This document shows, piece by piece, positions 51,025 through 59,531 of a stretch of DNA of 64,000 nucleotides. Source of the stretch: Sphaerochaeta sp032144095 (GTDB lineage Bacteria > Spirochaetota > Spirochaetia > Sphaerochaetales > Sphaerochaetaceae); contig NZ_JAVSNJ010000011.1 in NCBI RefSeq assembly GCF_032144095.1, forward strand, positions 26,154 through 90,153, read 5' to 3'. The translations under genes were made by a program, and so were the position numbers. Position 1 is the first letter of the stretch, and each line of letters begins with the position of its first letter. The notes beneath the pieces were generated by a model. The model made no database searches. It was not told where the DNA came from and was given only the letters and a program-made list of their open reading frames with translations.

Positions 51025-51052
51025 AATCTAATTCATAGTAGTTCTATAGATT
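51025..51052. promoter_or_regulatory. inverted repeat at the cysK transcription start, candidate Rrf2 operator
   Basis: AATCTA, 16 nt, TAGATT, inside an AT-rich 28-bp block. It would span about -3 to +25 of the cysK transcript, where a repressor can block. Confidence 0.4.
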
Positions 51053-51055
51053 TAT

Positions 51056-51084
51056 AAGGTAATAACTCTGGCTTCGTAAGTCAA
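51056..51084 (-). promoter_or_regulatory. cysK promoter
   Basis: Minus strand TTGACT (51079-51084), 17-bp spacer, TACCTT (51056-51061). Confidence 0.45.
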
Positions 51085-51094
51085 CCCTTACAAC

Positions 51095-51511
51095 CTAAAT
51101 AATATAGGTAAACCACTCGGCCTTTGTTACATCCGCCAAGGTTACCCCATCAAAGGTTTCCTTTACCTTCTCATCTAGTTTCTCAAAAAAATGGATACGA
51201 AGGCAGCGCTGGATGGCGGTTTCCTCTTTTTGCGGCATCTCCACAAACGAGATGTTGCCTTCCAGCAGGTCAAACACATCATAGATAAGGATCTGCTCAG
51301 GGGTCTTGCTCAGCAGATATCCACCACCGGCACCTTTTACAGAAACCAGATAGCCACCCCGTGTAAGCAGCAAAGCAACCTGCTGAAGGTATTTTTCGCT
51401 CAAGTCCTGCCTTCCGGCCACCTGAGAGAGTGCTACAGGCTGGTCACTCCCATGCTCGGCAAGGTCGACAAGCAACCTAAGCCCATATCGCCCACGTGTT
51501 GAGACTTTCAA
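51095..51511 (-). CDS. Rrf2-family regulator without Fe-S cysteines (CymR-like)
   Basis: 138 residues. The winged helix opens MKVSTRGRYGLRLLVDLAEH with recognition region LSEKYLQQVALLL and the wing GAGGGYLLSKTP. The Fe-S loop region carries only one Cys (AIQRCLRIHF), so it should not bind a cluster and is closer to CymR, the cysteine-metabolism repressor that works with CysK. cysK lies directly downstream. It overlaps the next regulator gene by 4 nt. Confidence 0.88.
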   Translation of the reverse strand: MKVSTRGRYGLRLLVDLAEHGSDQPVALSQVAGRQDLSEKYLQQVALLLTRGGYLVSVKGAGGGYLLSKTPEQILIYDVFDLLEGNISFVEMPQKEETAIQRCLRIHFFEKLDEKVKETFDGVTLADVTKAEWFTYII

Positions 51512-51915
51512 ATTCCACCTCCGGCTTCAGCCTCAACCAAATGGGCAGCCAAGGTTGAGATCAGTACCTGTTGGGTGTAATCAACTACAGAATCCTGAAG
51601 CATTGACCAGATCTGATGTGCCTTGCATGCATCACTCTGTTTACAATCCTGACAAGGGGTGGGCGTAAACTCACCCTCACTTGCGGAGAGCACCTCGGAA
51701 CAAGTAATATCCTTTCTGGCGATGCGATATCCGCCTTGCACTCCACGTTCAGACTCAACCAGGCCAAACTTCTTCAGAGGGATCATGAGTTGCTCAAGGT
51801 ATCCACTGCTGATGCCTGTAGCATCACTGATGGCCCTGATGCTGCAATTCCCCCTGCAGGTTGCAAGGTACACCATTGTCTCCAGAGAATAACGACCTTT
51901 TGTAGATAATTTCAT
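51508..51915 (-). CDS. Rrf2-family regulator with cysteine triplet
   Basis: 135 residues. Winged helix KLSTKGRYSLETMVYLATC and wing RGVQGGYRIARKD; then TPCQDCKQSDACKAH, C-x2-C-x5-C in the place of the IscR cluster ligands (C-x5-C-x5-C), so an Fe-S or metal/redox sensor is likely. First of the regulator pair; ATGA overlap with the CymR-like gene. The pair may couple iron-sulfur status with cysteine synthesis. Confidence 0.85.
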   Translation of the reverse strand: MKLSTKGRYSLETMVYLATCRGNCSIRAISDATGISSGYLEQLMIPLKKFGLVESERGVQGGYRIARKDITCSEVLSASEGEFTPTPCQDCKQSDACKAHQIWSMLQDSVVDYTQQVLISTLAAHLVEAEAGGGI

Positions 51916-52095
51916 ATCTAGAAGGTACCAGCACTTAGTCGGCTCGTCAAGACAAGTCCACTCTCTCAGCTATGAAACAAATATTGAAATGCAAACGACC
52001 TGTGGGAGGAGTATCCCATACATCGGGAAAAAGGGACCATTGTATACAGAATGTGAGAGTAAGGTGTGCATTTTCCATAGGATTCATTGGGCAAT

Positions 52096-52106
52096 TATGG
52101 TATAAT
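52096..52106 (+). promoter_or_regulatory. extended -10 promoter upstream of the AbrB-family gene
   Basis: TATGGTATAAT, with a TG extension before TATAAT (52101-52106). No good -35 is seen. The leader would be about 100 nt. The rest of 51916-52210 shows no gene. Confidence 0.4.
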
Positions 52107-52210
52107 CACCCACCAACAACCTCAAGGCAGAGCTAAACCATGCATACAACCATATCATCCTCCAAAGCAGTGCAAGCGATTATGGCAATCCCCAATGGCG
52201 GTGAACAACG

Positions 52211-53242
52211 ATGACCCTGCTCTATCTTATCCTGCTACACATAGCCGGAGGCGCAGGAGGGTTCCTGCTGAAGAGGCTACGCATCCCAGCTGGGGCACTG
52301 ATCGGCTCCCTGCTTGCCGCGATGCTCTTCAATACCCTCTACTCGGTGGCCCCAGCCTATCCCAAGGAGCTGAGACTCGTCATCCAGATCATATCCGGCA
52401 TGGTTATCGGTACGCGATTTACCCAGTCTGACATCAAGATGCTGAAAACCATGGTCAAGCCAGTCATCATCCTGGTCATCATGCTGCTGGCGATCAATAT
52501 GGCCTTCGCCTATCTGATGGAGATGTGCACAAGCCTCTCCTTCATGACATCCTTCTTTGCCTGTGCTCCAGGAGGCGTCTCCGACCTTGCCCTGGTTGCA
52601 ACCGATTTTGGGGCAACGATGGAGCATGTGGCACTTCTGCAGCTCTTTCGGCTCATCTCGGTCATCATCATCTTCCCTCCCATGATTCGTAAGATACTTC
52701 CCCATACCGATGTGCAGATCCAGCCCAAGGGCGCAGTCAAAAGCACAAAGCCATCGAGCCTGAAGGGGTACCTGCTCTCCCTGGCTACAGCTTTTGCCGG
52801 TGGTGGCGCGTTCTTGCTGCTGCAGATCCCAGCTGGGGCAATCCTGGGTTCCATATTCGCCATTGCCCTCCTGAACATCGTTACTGACAAGGCTGCCTAC
52901 CCCAAGCCCATCAAGCCCTGGGTACAGATTTTTGCCGGATGCTACATTGGTAGCAAGGTAACCTTCCAAACCATCATGGAGGGGAAGATCCTGCTCTTGC
53001 CAGCCCTAATCCTTATGGTTGAGCTCTTTGTCATGGCATTTCTCACAGCCTTTGTGCTGCACAAGGTCTGTCGACTCAACTGGGGGACAGCCCTCTTCTC
53101 AGCCACCCCAGGTGGCATAGCCGAAATGGGGCTCATCAGTGATGAACTGGGCCTGGAGACGCCAAAGATCGTGCTGATGCATACCTTCAGGATCCTTGCA
53201 GTATTGGGGGTTCTTCCCCTGATCGCGCAGTTCCTGGGCTAG
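52211..53242 (+). CDS. AbrB-family membrane protein (PF05145)
   Basis: 343 residues, about ten membrane segments with an internal duplication: RIPAGALIGSLLAAM and QIPAGAILGSIFAIA, then FACAPGGVSDLAL and FSATPGGIAEMGL. This is the AbrB/'ammonia monooxygenase' family, whose function is not established (E. coli AbrB affects aidB expression). GGCGGTGA precedes the ATG. Monocistronic. Confidence 0.85.
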   Translation: MTLLYLILLHIAGGAGGFLLKRLRIPAGALIGSLLAAMLFNTLYSVAPAYPKELRLVIQIISGMVIGTRFTQSDIKMLKTMVKPVIILVIMLLAINMAFAYLMEMCTSLSFMTSFFACAPGGVSDLALVATDFGATMEHVALLQLFRLISVIIIFPPMIRKILPHTDVQIQPKGAVKSTKPSSLKGYLLSLATAFAGGGAFLLLQIPAGAILGSIFAIALLNIVTDKAAYPKPIKPWVQIFAGCYIGSKVTFQTIMEGKILLLPALILMVELFVMAFLTAFVLHKVCRLNWGTALFSATPGGIAEMGLISDELGLETPKIVLMHTFRILAVLGVLPLIAQFLG

Positions 53243-53250
53243 ACAAAAGA

Positions 53251-53275
53251 GGCCCTCCCTTTTCGGGAAGGCCAG
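53251..53275. terminator. hairpin between the AbrB-family and DUF1846 genes
   Basis: GGCC-CT-CCC, 5-nt loop, GGG-AA-GGCC: nine pairs with one mismatch between convergent genes. Confidence 0.4.
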
Positions 53276-53295
53276 GTTGTCAGGCTTTTTCCAGC

Positions 53296-54816
53296 CTAGG
53301 CAGGATTGTATAGGTTTGCTGTAGGGAACCGGGGATCGCTGGTAACATTGAGCAACAGCTTCCTCAACCCCGAAGAGTCCCCTGATGATGGAATATGGGT
53401 CATATGCACCTCACAACCTCTCAAGAGAGGAAGCACATCGGCGGCCTTCCGGGCATCCTCGCTAATCGCACAGCTCATAGCCAGGCAGATGAGCACCTCA
53501 TCCAGGTTGAGGCTCACCCCCCTGCCCTTCAGGACGTCACGCTTCATTTCGGTGACAGAGTGAACGATTGCAGGCGAGATCAGGTCTATTTCGTGATCAA
53601 TTCCAGCCAGGGCCTTTACGGCATTGAGGATCAGGGCCGATGAGGCATGGAGGAATGGAGAGTTGCATCCGGTGATGATCCTATCATCGGGGAGGAGGAT
53701 GGCAGCGGCACAGACGATTCCATTCAACCCCTTGTTGCGCTCTATTCCCACTTCCAGGGCCCTTTGGGCTGCTGGGACCACTTCCCGGTCCTCCATGGAG
53801 AGCTTGGCGCTCGCCATGATGGAGCGGCTGCGGTCAACCGTCTCCTTGGTCCCTATGCCCTGCACATATTCACAGGCTGCACGATAGTAGCGCCTGATGA
53901 TCTCCTGCTGCCCAGCCCTGCGGACAACGGCATCGTCGATGATACCGAAACCACAACGGTTGACTCCCATGTCGGTGGGGCTCTTGTAGACACACTCCTC
54001 ACCGGTGATCTTCTGTAATATGCGCTTGAGCACAGGGTAGGCCTCAAGATCTCGGGAGTAGTTGACCGTTATCTCGTTGTAGGCACTGGCATGGAAATGG
54101 TCGATGAGGTTCTTGTCCCCTATGTCGGCCGTCGCACTTTCATAGGCTATGTTGACCGGATGGTCGATGGGCAGGTTCCAGATCGGGAAGGTCTCGAACT
54201 TGGCATAGCCGCTCTTTCGCCCTGCCTTATGGTCATGGTACATCTGGGAGAGACAGGTACCGAGCTTTCCAGATCCTGGACCAGGAGCTGTGACGATGAC
54301 CACGGGCCTATCGGTCTCAATGTACGGGTTTGAGCCATATCCCTCATCACTGACGATGAGATCTACATTATTGGGATAGCCATGGGTTGCATGGTGGGTG
54401 TATACAGTGATGCCACGTTGCTCGAGAAGGTTCTTGAACTGGATGGCACCAGGCTCCTCATCGAAGCGGGTGATGACCACACGGGTCACCGTCAGCCCCC
54501 ATTTCGAGAAATCATCGATCATCTTGAATACGTCGGTATCGTACGTGATGCCAAAGTCACTGCGCATCTTGCGCCGTTCGATATCCCCTGCATGGATACA
54601 GATGATGACGTCTATCTGATCCTTCAGGGACTGGAAGACGCGCATCTTCACATTGGGGTCGAACCCTGGGAGAACCCGTGAGGCATGGTAGTCGAACAAC
54701 AGTTTCCCGCCACACTCAAGGTAGAGTTTCCCATCACTCTGCTTGACCCGTTCGAGGATGTAATGCCTCTGCTCCTGTAAATACTTCTCGTTATCGAACC
54801 CAATGGTTGGCACCAT
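53296..54816 (-). CDS. DUF1846 family protein
   Basis: 506 residues, the family's usual size. Opening GFDNEKYLQEQRHYILERV, then LYLECGGKLLFDYHASRVLP and VIVTAPGPGSGKLGTCLSQMYHD, whose GPGSGK resembles a P-loop. Structures of the family exist but no function is known; it is common in Firmicutes and other anaerobes. AAGGAGAT precedes the ATG. It ends a run with DJ-1/PfpI and DAHP synthase, spaced about 10 nt. Confidence 0.92.
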   Translation of the reverse strand: MVPTIGFDNEKYLQEQRHYILERVKQSDGKLYLECGGKLLFDYHASRVLPGFDPNVKMRVFQSLKDQIDVIICIHAGDIERRKMRSDFGITYDTDVFKMIDDFSKWGLTVTRVVITRFDEEPGAIQFKNLLEQRGITVYTHHATHGYPNNVDLIVSDEGYGSNPYIETDRPVVIVTAPGPGSGKLGTCLSQMYHDHKAGRKSGYAKFETFPIWNLPIDHPVNIAYESATADIGDKNLIDHFHASAYNEITVNYSRDLEAYPVLKRILQKITGEECVYKSPTDMGVNRCGFGIIDDAVVRRAGQQEIIRRYYRAACEYVQGIGTKETVDRSRSIMASAKLSMEDREVVPAAQRALEVGIERNKGLNGIVCAAAILLPDDRIITGCNSPFLHASSALILNAVKALAGIDHEIDLISPAIVHSVTEMKRDVLKGRGVSLNLDEVLICLAMSCAISEDARKAADVLPLLRGCEVHMTHIPSSGDSSGLRKLLLNVTSDPRFPTANLYNPA

Positions 54817-54825
54817 ACAATCTCC

Positions 54826-55362
54826 TTAAAATCGTATTTGAGCGGCTATCTTCTCTGCCGTCTTGGCATCAAAGAGCTTGGCTATGATAGCCAAGGAAAA
54901 ATCTACAGCACTACCGGCGGCCTGTGCTGTTATGAGAAATCCATCGGTAATGACCTTCGAGTCCTGCAGAGAGAGCCCCTCAATCTCGGTACCGGGGAAC
55001 CCTGTCACACGCTTGCCATCGAGAAGCCCTGTCTTGCCCAACACGAGCGCAGGGGCTGCACAGATCGCAGCAACAGTGCCCTTCTGGCTTGTCCTGATAC
55101 AGAGTTCTAGCACAGCAAACGAGGAGGCCAGGTTCCTGGCCCCTTCACTGCCTCCGGGCAACACCACGCAATCATATTCGTCGAGGCAATCGGAGAAGAG
55201 CTTGTCGCACACCACGCCGATGCCATGCGAGCCATGGACAGTGAGGCTACCAAGACCTGCAACGGTCACCTTTGCACCGCTTCTTCTTATCAGGTCTATA
55301 GGGGTGATGGCCTCTATTTCCTCAAAGCCTTCTGCCAAAATAACCAATACTGATGGAACCAT
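54826..55362 (-). CDS. DJ-1/PfpI family protein (YajL/DJ-1 type)
   Basis: 178 residues. The nucleophilic Cys lies in AAICAAPALVLGKTGLLDGK and its Glu partner in LAEGFEEIEAITPID. Both are conserved as in DJ-1 and YajL, which act in oxidative or glyoxal stress (glyoxalase/deglycase activity is debated). AGGAGG is 5 nt before the ATG. Lies 9 nt after the DAHP synthase gene. Confidence 0.9.
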   Translation of the reverse strand: MVPSVLVILAEGFEEIEAITPIDLIRRSGAKVTVAGLGSLTVHGSHGIGVVCDKLFSDCLDEYDCVVLPGGSEGARNLASSFAVLELCIRTSQKGTVAAICAAPALVLGKTGLLDGKRVTGFPGTEIEGLSLQDSKVITDGFLITAQAAGSAVDFSLAIIAKLFDAKTAEKIAAQIRF

Positions 55363-55371
55363 GGGGACCTC

Positions 55372-56448
55372 CTATAAGGGAAGGGCGTTCCCTTCCTCAA
55401 GTCGAGCCTTGCGAATCAGTTCACAAGCATGCACAAGTATTCGTTCCGTCTCGTCCCAACCGATGCAGGCATCGGTTACCGAGACTCCATATTTGAGTTG
55501 GGAAAGGTCATCTGGGATTTTCTGTGCGCCAGAGAAGAGGTTGCTTTCCAGCATGAAGCCCCTGATCGAGGTATCGCCCCAGCTGACCTGGTCGACGATC
55601 GAACGAAGCACCCGTTTCTGGCGGTCATAGTGCTTGCGGGAGTTGGAGTGGCTGCAGTCGATCATGATCGCGGGATTCAGTTCATTGCTGACCATCAGGT
55701 TGCGTGCTAACTCTACATCATCCTCATAGTAGTTGGGACTCTGGTCCCCTCCTCGGAGGATGAGATGACAGCACTCATTTCCCGTCGTCCTGAAGATGGT
55801 ACTTGCCCCAAAGGCATCCATACCGATGAAGGATGCGGGATTGTAGGCACACTTGATGGCATTGATGGCATTGAGCAGGTCCCCGCTGGTGCTGTTCTTG
55901 AACCCTACGGCAACGCTCAAGCCACTGGCAAGGTTGCGGTGGATCTGGCTTTCGGTGGTCCTGGCCCCGATGGAGGACCAGCTCATCAGCTCGTCAATAT
56001 ACTGGGGGATGATCGGGTCGAGCACCTCACACCCTACAGGGACGCCCAGGGAGACAATGTCCAGGAGCAGGGAGCGAGCCTGGCTTATCCCTTCCTCGAT
56101 GGCATACGATCCGTCCATCCAAGGGTCGAGGATCAGACCCTTCCACCCAAGGACGGTCCTTGGCTTCTCAAAGTAGGCTCGCATGACGATGTACATCTCG
56201 CCACTGACATCTTTGGCCAGCTGCTTGAGCTTGAGCGCATATTCGAGGGCAGCCTTTCGGTCATGCAGAGAACAGGGACCTACGATTGCTAGCAACCGAT
56301 GGTCCCTTCCCAGGATGATATCGTTTACCGTCTGCCTTGACTGACTGATGAACTGGGCAGTCTTCTCGTCAACCGGAAACTTTTTGGCAAGTTCGGCCGG
56401 AGTCGCAAGCGGTTCCGTTTTCTTGATTCGAATGTCAACATTAGCCAT
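55372..56448 (-). CDS. aroF: 3-deoxy-7-phosphoheptulonate synthase, class I
   Basis: 358 residues of the AroF/G/H type, condensing PEP and erythrose-4-phosphate at the entry to the shikimate pathway. Motifs: IVGPCSLHDRKAALEYA, YFEKPRTVLGWKGLI, RGGDQSPNYY and IDCSHSNSRK with a metal His and Cys/His region. The N-terminal 40 residues, where feedback effectors bind, are present, but which amino acid acts cannot be told. The gene symbol is by family; aroG or aroH is equally possible. Confidence 0.92.
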   Translation of the reverse strand: MANVDIRIKKTEPLATPAELAKKFPVDEKTAQFISQSRQTVNDIILGRDHRLLAIVGPCSLHDRKAALEYALKLKQLAKDVSGEMYIVMRAYFEKPRTVLGWKGLILDPWMDGSYAIEEGISQARSLLLDIVSLGVPVGCEVLDPIIPQYIDELMSWSSIGARTTESQIHRNLASGLSVAVGFKNSTSGDLLNAINAIKCAYNPASFIGMDAFGASTIFRTTGNECCHLILRGGDQSPNYYEDDVELARNLMVSNELNPAIMIDCSHSNSRKHYDRQKRVLRSIVDQVSWGDTSIRGFMLESNLFSGAQKIPDDLSQLKYGVSVTDACIGWDETERILVHACELIRKARLEEGNALPL

Positions 56449-56498
56449 GAGTAACCCCTTGCTTGAGGTATAGCATACCTATGATGAGAGGCTCAAGC

Positions 56499-58301
56499 CT
56501 ATTTCTTCTCTTTGTCGCTGGAGATCCTGGAGTAGAGGAACCGCTTGATTTTCTGGGTGGGGGTTCTCTGGAACGGCTCCTCATGCAACTCAGCGGAACT
56601 GATGCGGCTAAAGGCACTGAGCTCCTTGTTCACATCCTCACGAATCTTAGCAACATACTTCATGGCCTCAACCTTGGCATCGTTGACATTGAGCGCCATC
56701 TTCTGGGCAAAGGAGTCAATGTCGATCTTGATGAGGGCTATCAGGCCACCATCTTCGGGAACAACCAAGGACTCAGCGACAAAGCTGATGTTGTTGATGA
56801 CAGCCTCGATGAGCTCAGGGTAGATATTCTCCCCTCCTGCACCCAGGATCATGGTCTTGGTCCTGCCCTTGATGGCCAACCTCCCCTTCTTGTCGATGAA
56901 GCCCAGGTCCCCAGTCCGGAAATACCCGTCCTCGGTAAAGACCTCTTCGTTGAGTTTTGGGTTTTCATAGTAGCCTAGCATGACGTTTGGTCCCTTGACG
57001 AGGATTTCACCCACCCCAGTCTCAGGATCCTTATTGTCCAGGCGCACATCCACATGTTCGACCAGCTTTCCGATCATGCCGACATGGTGCTTTTTGGGCA
57101 GTCCTCCAGCGATGAGGGGTGCCGTCTCGGTAAGACCGTAGCCAATGGAATAGGGGAACTTCGCATCGGCGAGGAACTGCTCGACCTCACGGTCCAAGGG
57201 AGCACCGCCAATGCCGAAGAATTTCAGCCTTCCGCCGAAGGTAACCTTCAGCTTTCGGCCGATGATACGGGATATGATCCTCTTGGTTGGACCGAACTTC
57301 AGCCAAGGCTTGAGCTTTTCGTTGTCACGCATGACAGGCAGAACGGAACTGCGGTAGACCTTTTCCATCAGGAGGGGAACACTCATCAGCAACCTTGGGC
57401 GAACCTTCTTGAGTGCAGGAAGGAGGATACTGGTTGCAGGGGCCTTTCCCAGATAGAAAATCTCAGTTCCGCACATCAGTTCAAGGATTTGGCCCGTGGT
57501 AAACTCATAGACATGGCTGATGGGAAGAATCGAGAGGACATGGTCCCCGGGCTTAAGGTCAACATAGACATCAGTGGAGATATCAGCGTTCCAGACCAGG
57601 TTCTTGTGGGAAAGCATGACACCCTTGCTGTTGCCCGTGGTACCGCTGGTATAGATAAGGGAGGCAAGGTCATCCTCTTTGGCTCTGCTCTTTTCCCTTA
57701 GGGCCTGGGCTTTCTTGTCCAGTTTCCTTCTGGTGATGTCCCTACCGGGGGCCGAGGCAAACTGTTCCTTGTCAACAAGGCTGCCACTTATCGGATCGGG
57801 GATATGGAACAGGTCTTCCATCCTCACCAAGAACGAAGGGTTTTTCCCTACAAAGGGAAGCACCTTCTCAAAGTTCTTTGCATTTACCACGATACCCTTT
57901 GCACCGCTGTGCTCGAGGATCGCACACGCCTCCTTGCCGGAGAAGTCAGGCAGGATGGGCACTGCAACACACCCAATGGAGGTTATTCCAAAGTAGGCGA
58001 CAATCCAGGTAGGACAACTTTCACCAAGAATGGCAATCTTGTCCCCATGGACAAAGCCTGCCTCGAGCAGGGTCACGCCTATGCTGTCCTTCATGCTCTT
58101 CATCTGGGCATAGGTGATGATGCTCTCGTCGTCCCCGAAGAGACGCAAGGCAATCCGTTTGCCATTTCTCGAGGCGGTACAATCCACCAACGCATTCATC
58201 GTATACTCGTAGACGGTCTTCATCTTCAGACCATCGGTGCGCTTGAGCTTACGAATTCTCCTGTAGGACCAAACCTCTTGCTTACCTTTTTTCGTTTTCA
58301 T
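56499..58301 (-). CDS. long-chain acyl-CoA synthetase / AMP-binding protein
   Basis: 600 residues. AMP-binding motif SLIYTSGTTGNSKGVMLSH, then GYGLTETAPLIAGG and FRTGDLGFIDKKGRLAIKGR with the C-terminal lysine region. Activates a fatty acid as acyl-AMP then acyl-CoA. The ATG at 58301 has GGAG 5 nt upstream and overlaps the hydrolase stop; a later ATG at 58223 begins nearer the conserved part. Operon order: ArsC-like, WalJ-like, this gene. A paralogue lies at 59532. Confidence 0.9.
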   Translation of the reverse strand: MKTKKGKQEVWSYRRIRKLKRTDGLKMKTVYEYTMNALVDCTASRNGKRIALRLFGDDESIITYAQMKSMKDSIGVTLLEAGFVHGDKIAILGESCPTWIVAYFGITSIGCVAVPILPDFSGKEACAILEHSGAKGIVVNAKNFEKVLPFVGKNPSFLVRMEDLFHIPDPISGSLVDKEQFASAPGRDITRRKLDKKAQALREKSRAKEDDLASLIYTSGTTGNSKGVMLSHKNLVWNADISTDVYVDLKPGDHVLSILPISHVYEFTTGQILELMCGTEIFYLGKAPATSILLPALKKVRPRLLMSVPLLMEKVYRSSVLPVMRDNEKLKPWLKFGPTKRIISRIIGRKLKVTFGGRLKFFGIGGAPLDREVEQFLADAKFPYSIGYGLTETAPLIAGGLPKKHHVGMIGKLVEHVDVRLDNKDPETGVGEILVKGPNVMLGYYENPKLNEEVFTEDGYFRTGDLGFIDKKGRLAIKGRTKTMILGAGGENIYPELIEAVINNISFVAESLVVPEDGGLIALIKIDIDSFAQKMALNVNDAKVEAMKYVAKIREDVNKELSAFSRISSAELHEEPFQRTPTQKIKRFLYSRISSDKEKK

Positions 58302-59071
58302 GGATTCTCCGTATCCCACCCGTAACACTTGCCCTTCTCACAGACAGTGAAGGGAATCTTCACCTGGGAGAGGGCAACCTCCGATAGCAGGGTGGGGTTG
58401 TTATTTGTAGTTGAGAGATGGATAAAATATACATGCTCTCCGCAAAATTCACTTTCTTGTATGAACTGCATGGCCTGGTCATTGGAAAGATGGCCGTACA
58501 GGCCGGATATCCGGTTTTTCAGATAGAGGGGGTATGGACCGGTCCGAAGCATGGTTGCATCATAGTTGGCCTCAAGGAAGAGGATATCGCTCTTCTTGGC
58601 CAGGCCCAACTGCTCGCTGGTGTAGCTACCGGTATCGGTGAGCACCATCAAGGTAGTCCCATCATAGGTGATATGCCAACCAACGGAACCTCCGCTGTCA
58701 TGGGTTGTCTCAAAGCAGGCGAGTGTAAAGGGCCCTACAGAAAATGCCACTCCGGGCTGGACAAGGGCGATGCACTCCTGGGGAATCCCCAGTTTTTCAA
58801 AGACTACAGATTCCTGCTCAACCATCTTTGTATGGAGATAGACAGGGATCCTCAGCTTTCTGGCAAGAACCCCCACTCCCTTGGCGTGGTCAGGATGGAG
58901 ATGGGTCACGCAGACCCCAGATACGGTACAGAGGTCGATGCCTACACTTGCCAAGCGCCTTTGCAGCTCAACAACGCTGAAGCCCTGGTCGACGAGGACC
59001 GATGTCGTGCCATCGAAAAACACGTAGCTATTCCCACTGGAACCGCTACCCAGCACAGCATACCGGACCAT
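58298..59071 (-). CDS. MBL-fold metallo-hydrolase, WalJ/YycJ type
   Basis: 257 residues. The metal motif is VTHLHPDHAKG (HxHxDH), opening with RYAVLGSGSSGNSYVF, which is characteristic of the YycJ/WalJ subgroup; LTDTGSY and SNDQAM follow. WalJ-type proteins are linked to DNA processing and cell-wall regulation in Gram-positives and may be 5' exonucleases. The ATG at 59071 shares a base with the previous stop (TGATG). Confidence 0.88.
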   Translation of the reverse strand: MVRYAVLGSGSSGNSYVFFDGTTSVLVDQGFSVVELQRRLASVGIDLCTVSGVCVTHLHPDHAKGVGVLARKLRIPVYLHTKMVEQESVVFEKLGIPQECIALVQPGVAFSVGPFTLACFETTHDSGGSVGWHITYDGTTLMVLTDTGSYTSEQLGLAKKSDILFLEANYDATMLRTGPYPLYLKNRISGLYGHLSNDQAMQFIQESEFCGEHVYFIHLSTTNNNPTLLSEVALSQVKIPFTVCEKGKCYGWDTENP

Positions 59072-59406
59072 CAGCTCGCCCCCCATTGGACAAGGAGAGC
59101 GAGGTCGAACCCAGCGTGGGCTTTCCCCTTGATGCGCAAGATAGGGGTCTTCAAAAGTTCAGGGTGTTCCCTGAGCTCCTCTTGGATGGAGAACTCGCGG
59201 TATTGGTAGCCTTGCTTGACATAATAGGGAGAAGAGGTATCCAAAAGATCCTCATCGGATAGTGAGCGGAAAAGGGATTCCCACTCACCATCGGAGAGCT
59301 TACGCTCGGAAAGGTCAATGAACTGGAAAGGGAGGGCTCTCTCCTTGCATGAACGCAAGGCCTTGGCGGTCTCTTTACATTTCTTAGTCCCAATGATCTG
59401 AAGCAT
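59071..59406 (-). CDS. ArsC/Spx-family protein
   Basis: 111 residues of the thioredoxin-like ArsC fold. LQIIGTKKCKETAKALRSCKERALPFQFIDL carries the single N-terminal Cys and an Arg-rich first helix; TPILRIKGKAHAGF is the C-terminal cis-Pro and substrate loop. Similar to YffB/Spx-like proteins rather than true arsenate reductases. The frame opens at 59463 but the ATG at 59406 gives the conserved start. First gene of a three-gene operon. Confidence 0.82.
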   Translation of the reverse strand: MLQIIGTKKCKETAKALRSCKERALPFQFIDLSERKLSDGEWESLFRSLSDEDLLDTSSPYYVKQGYQYREFSIQEELREHPELLKTPILRIKGKAHAGFDLALLVQWGAS

Positions 59407-59531
59407 GTGAACCCCTGTGTCAGTTGTAGTGTAAAGTGTATCTGACACGGGGGAATTATGCAAGATTTCTGACAGAGCTTGCGCAGACTGTCGGATAAAA
59501 TAATCTGCTAGTAACTCTTTACTAGAGGGGC

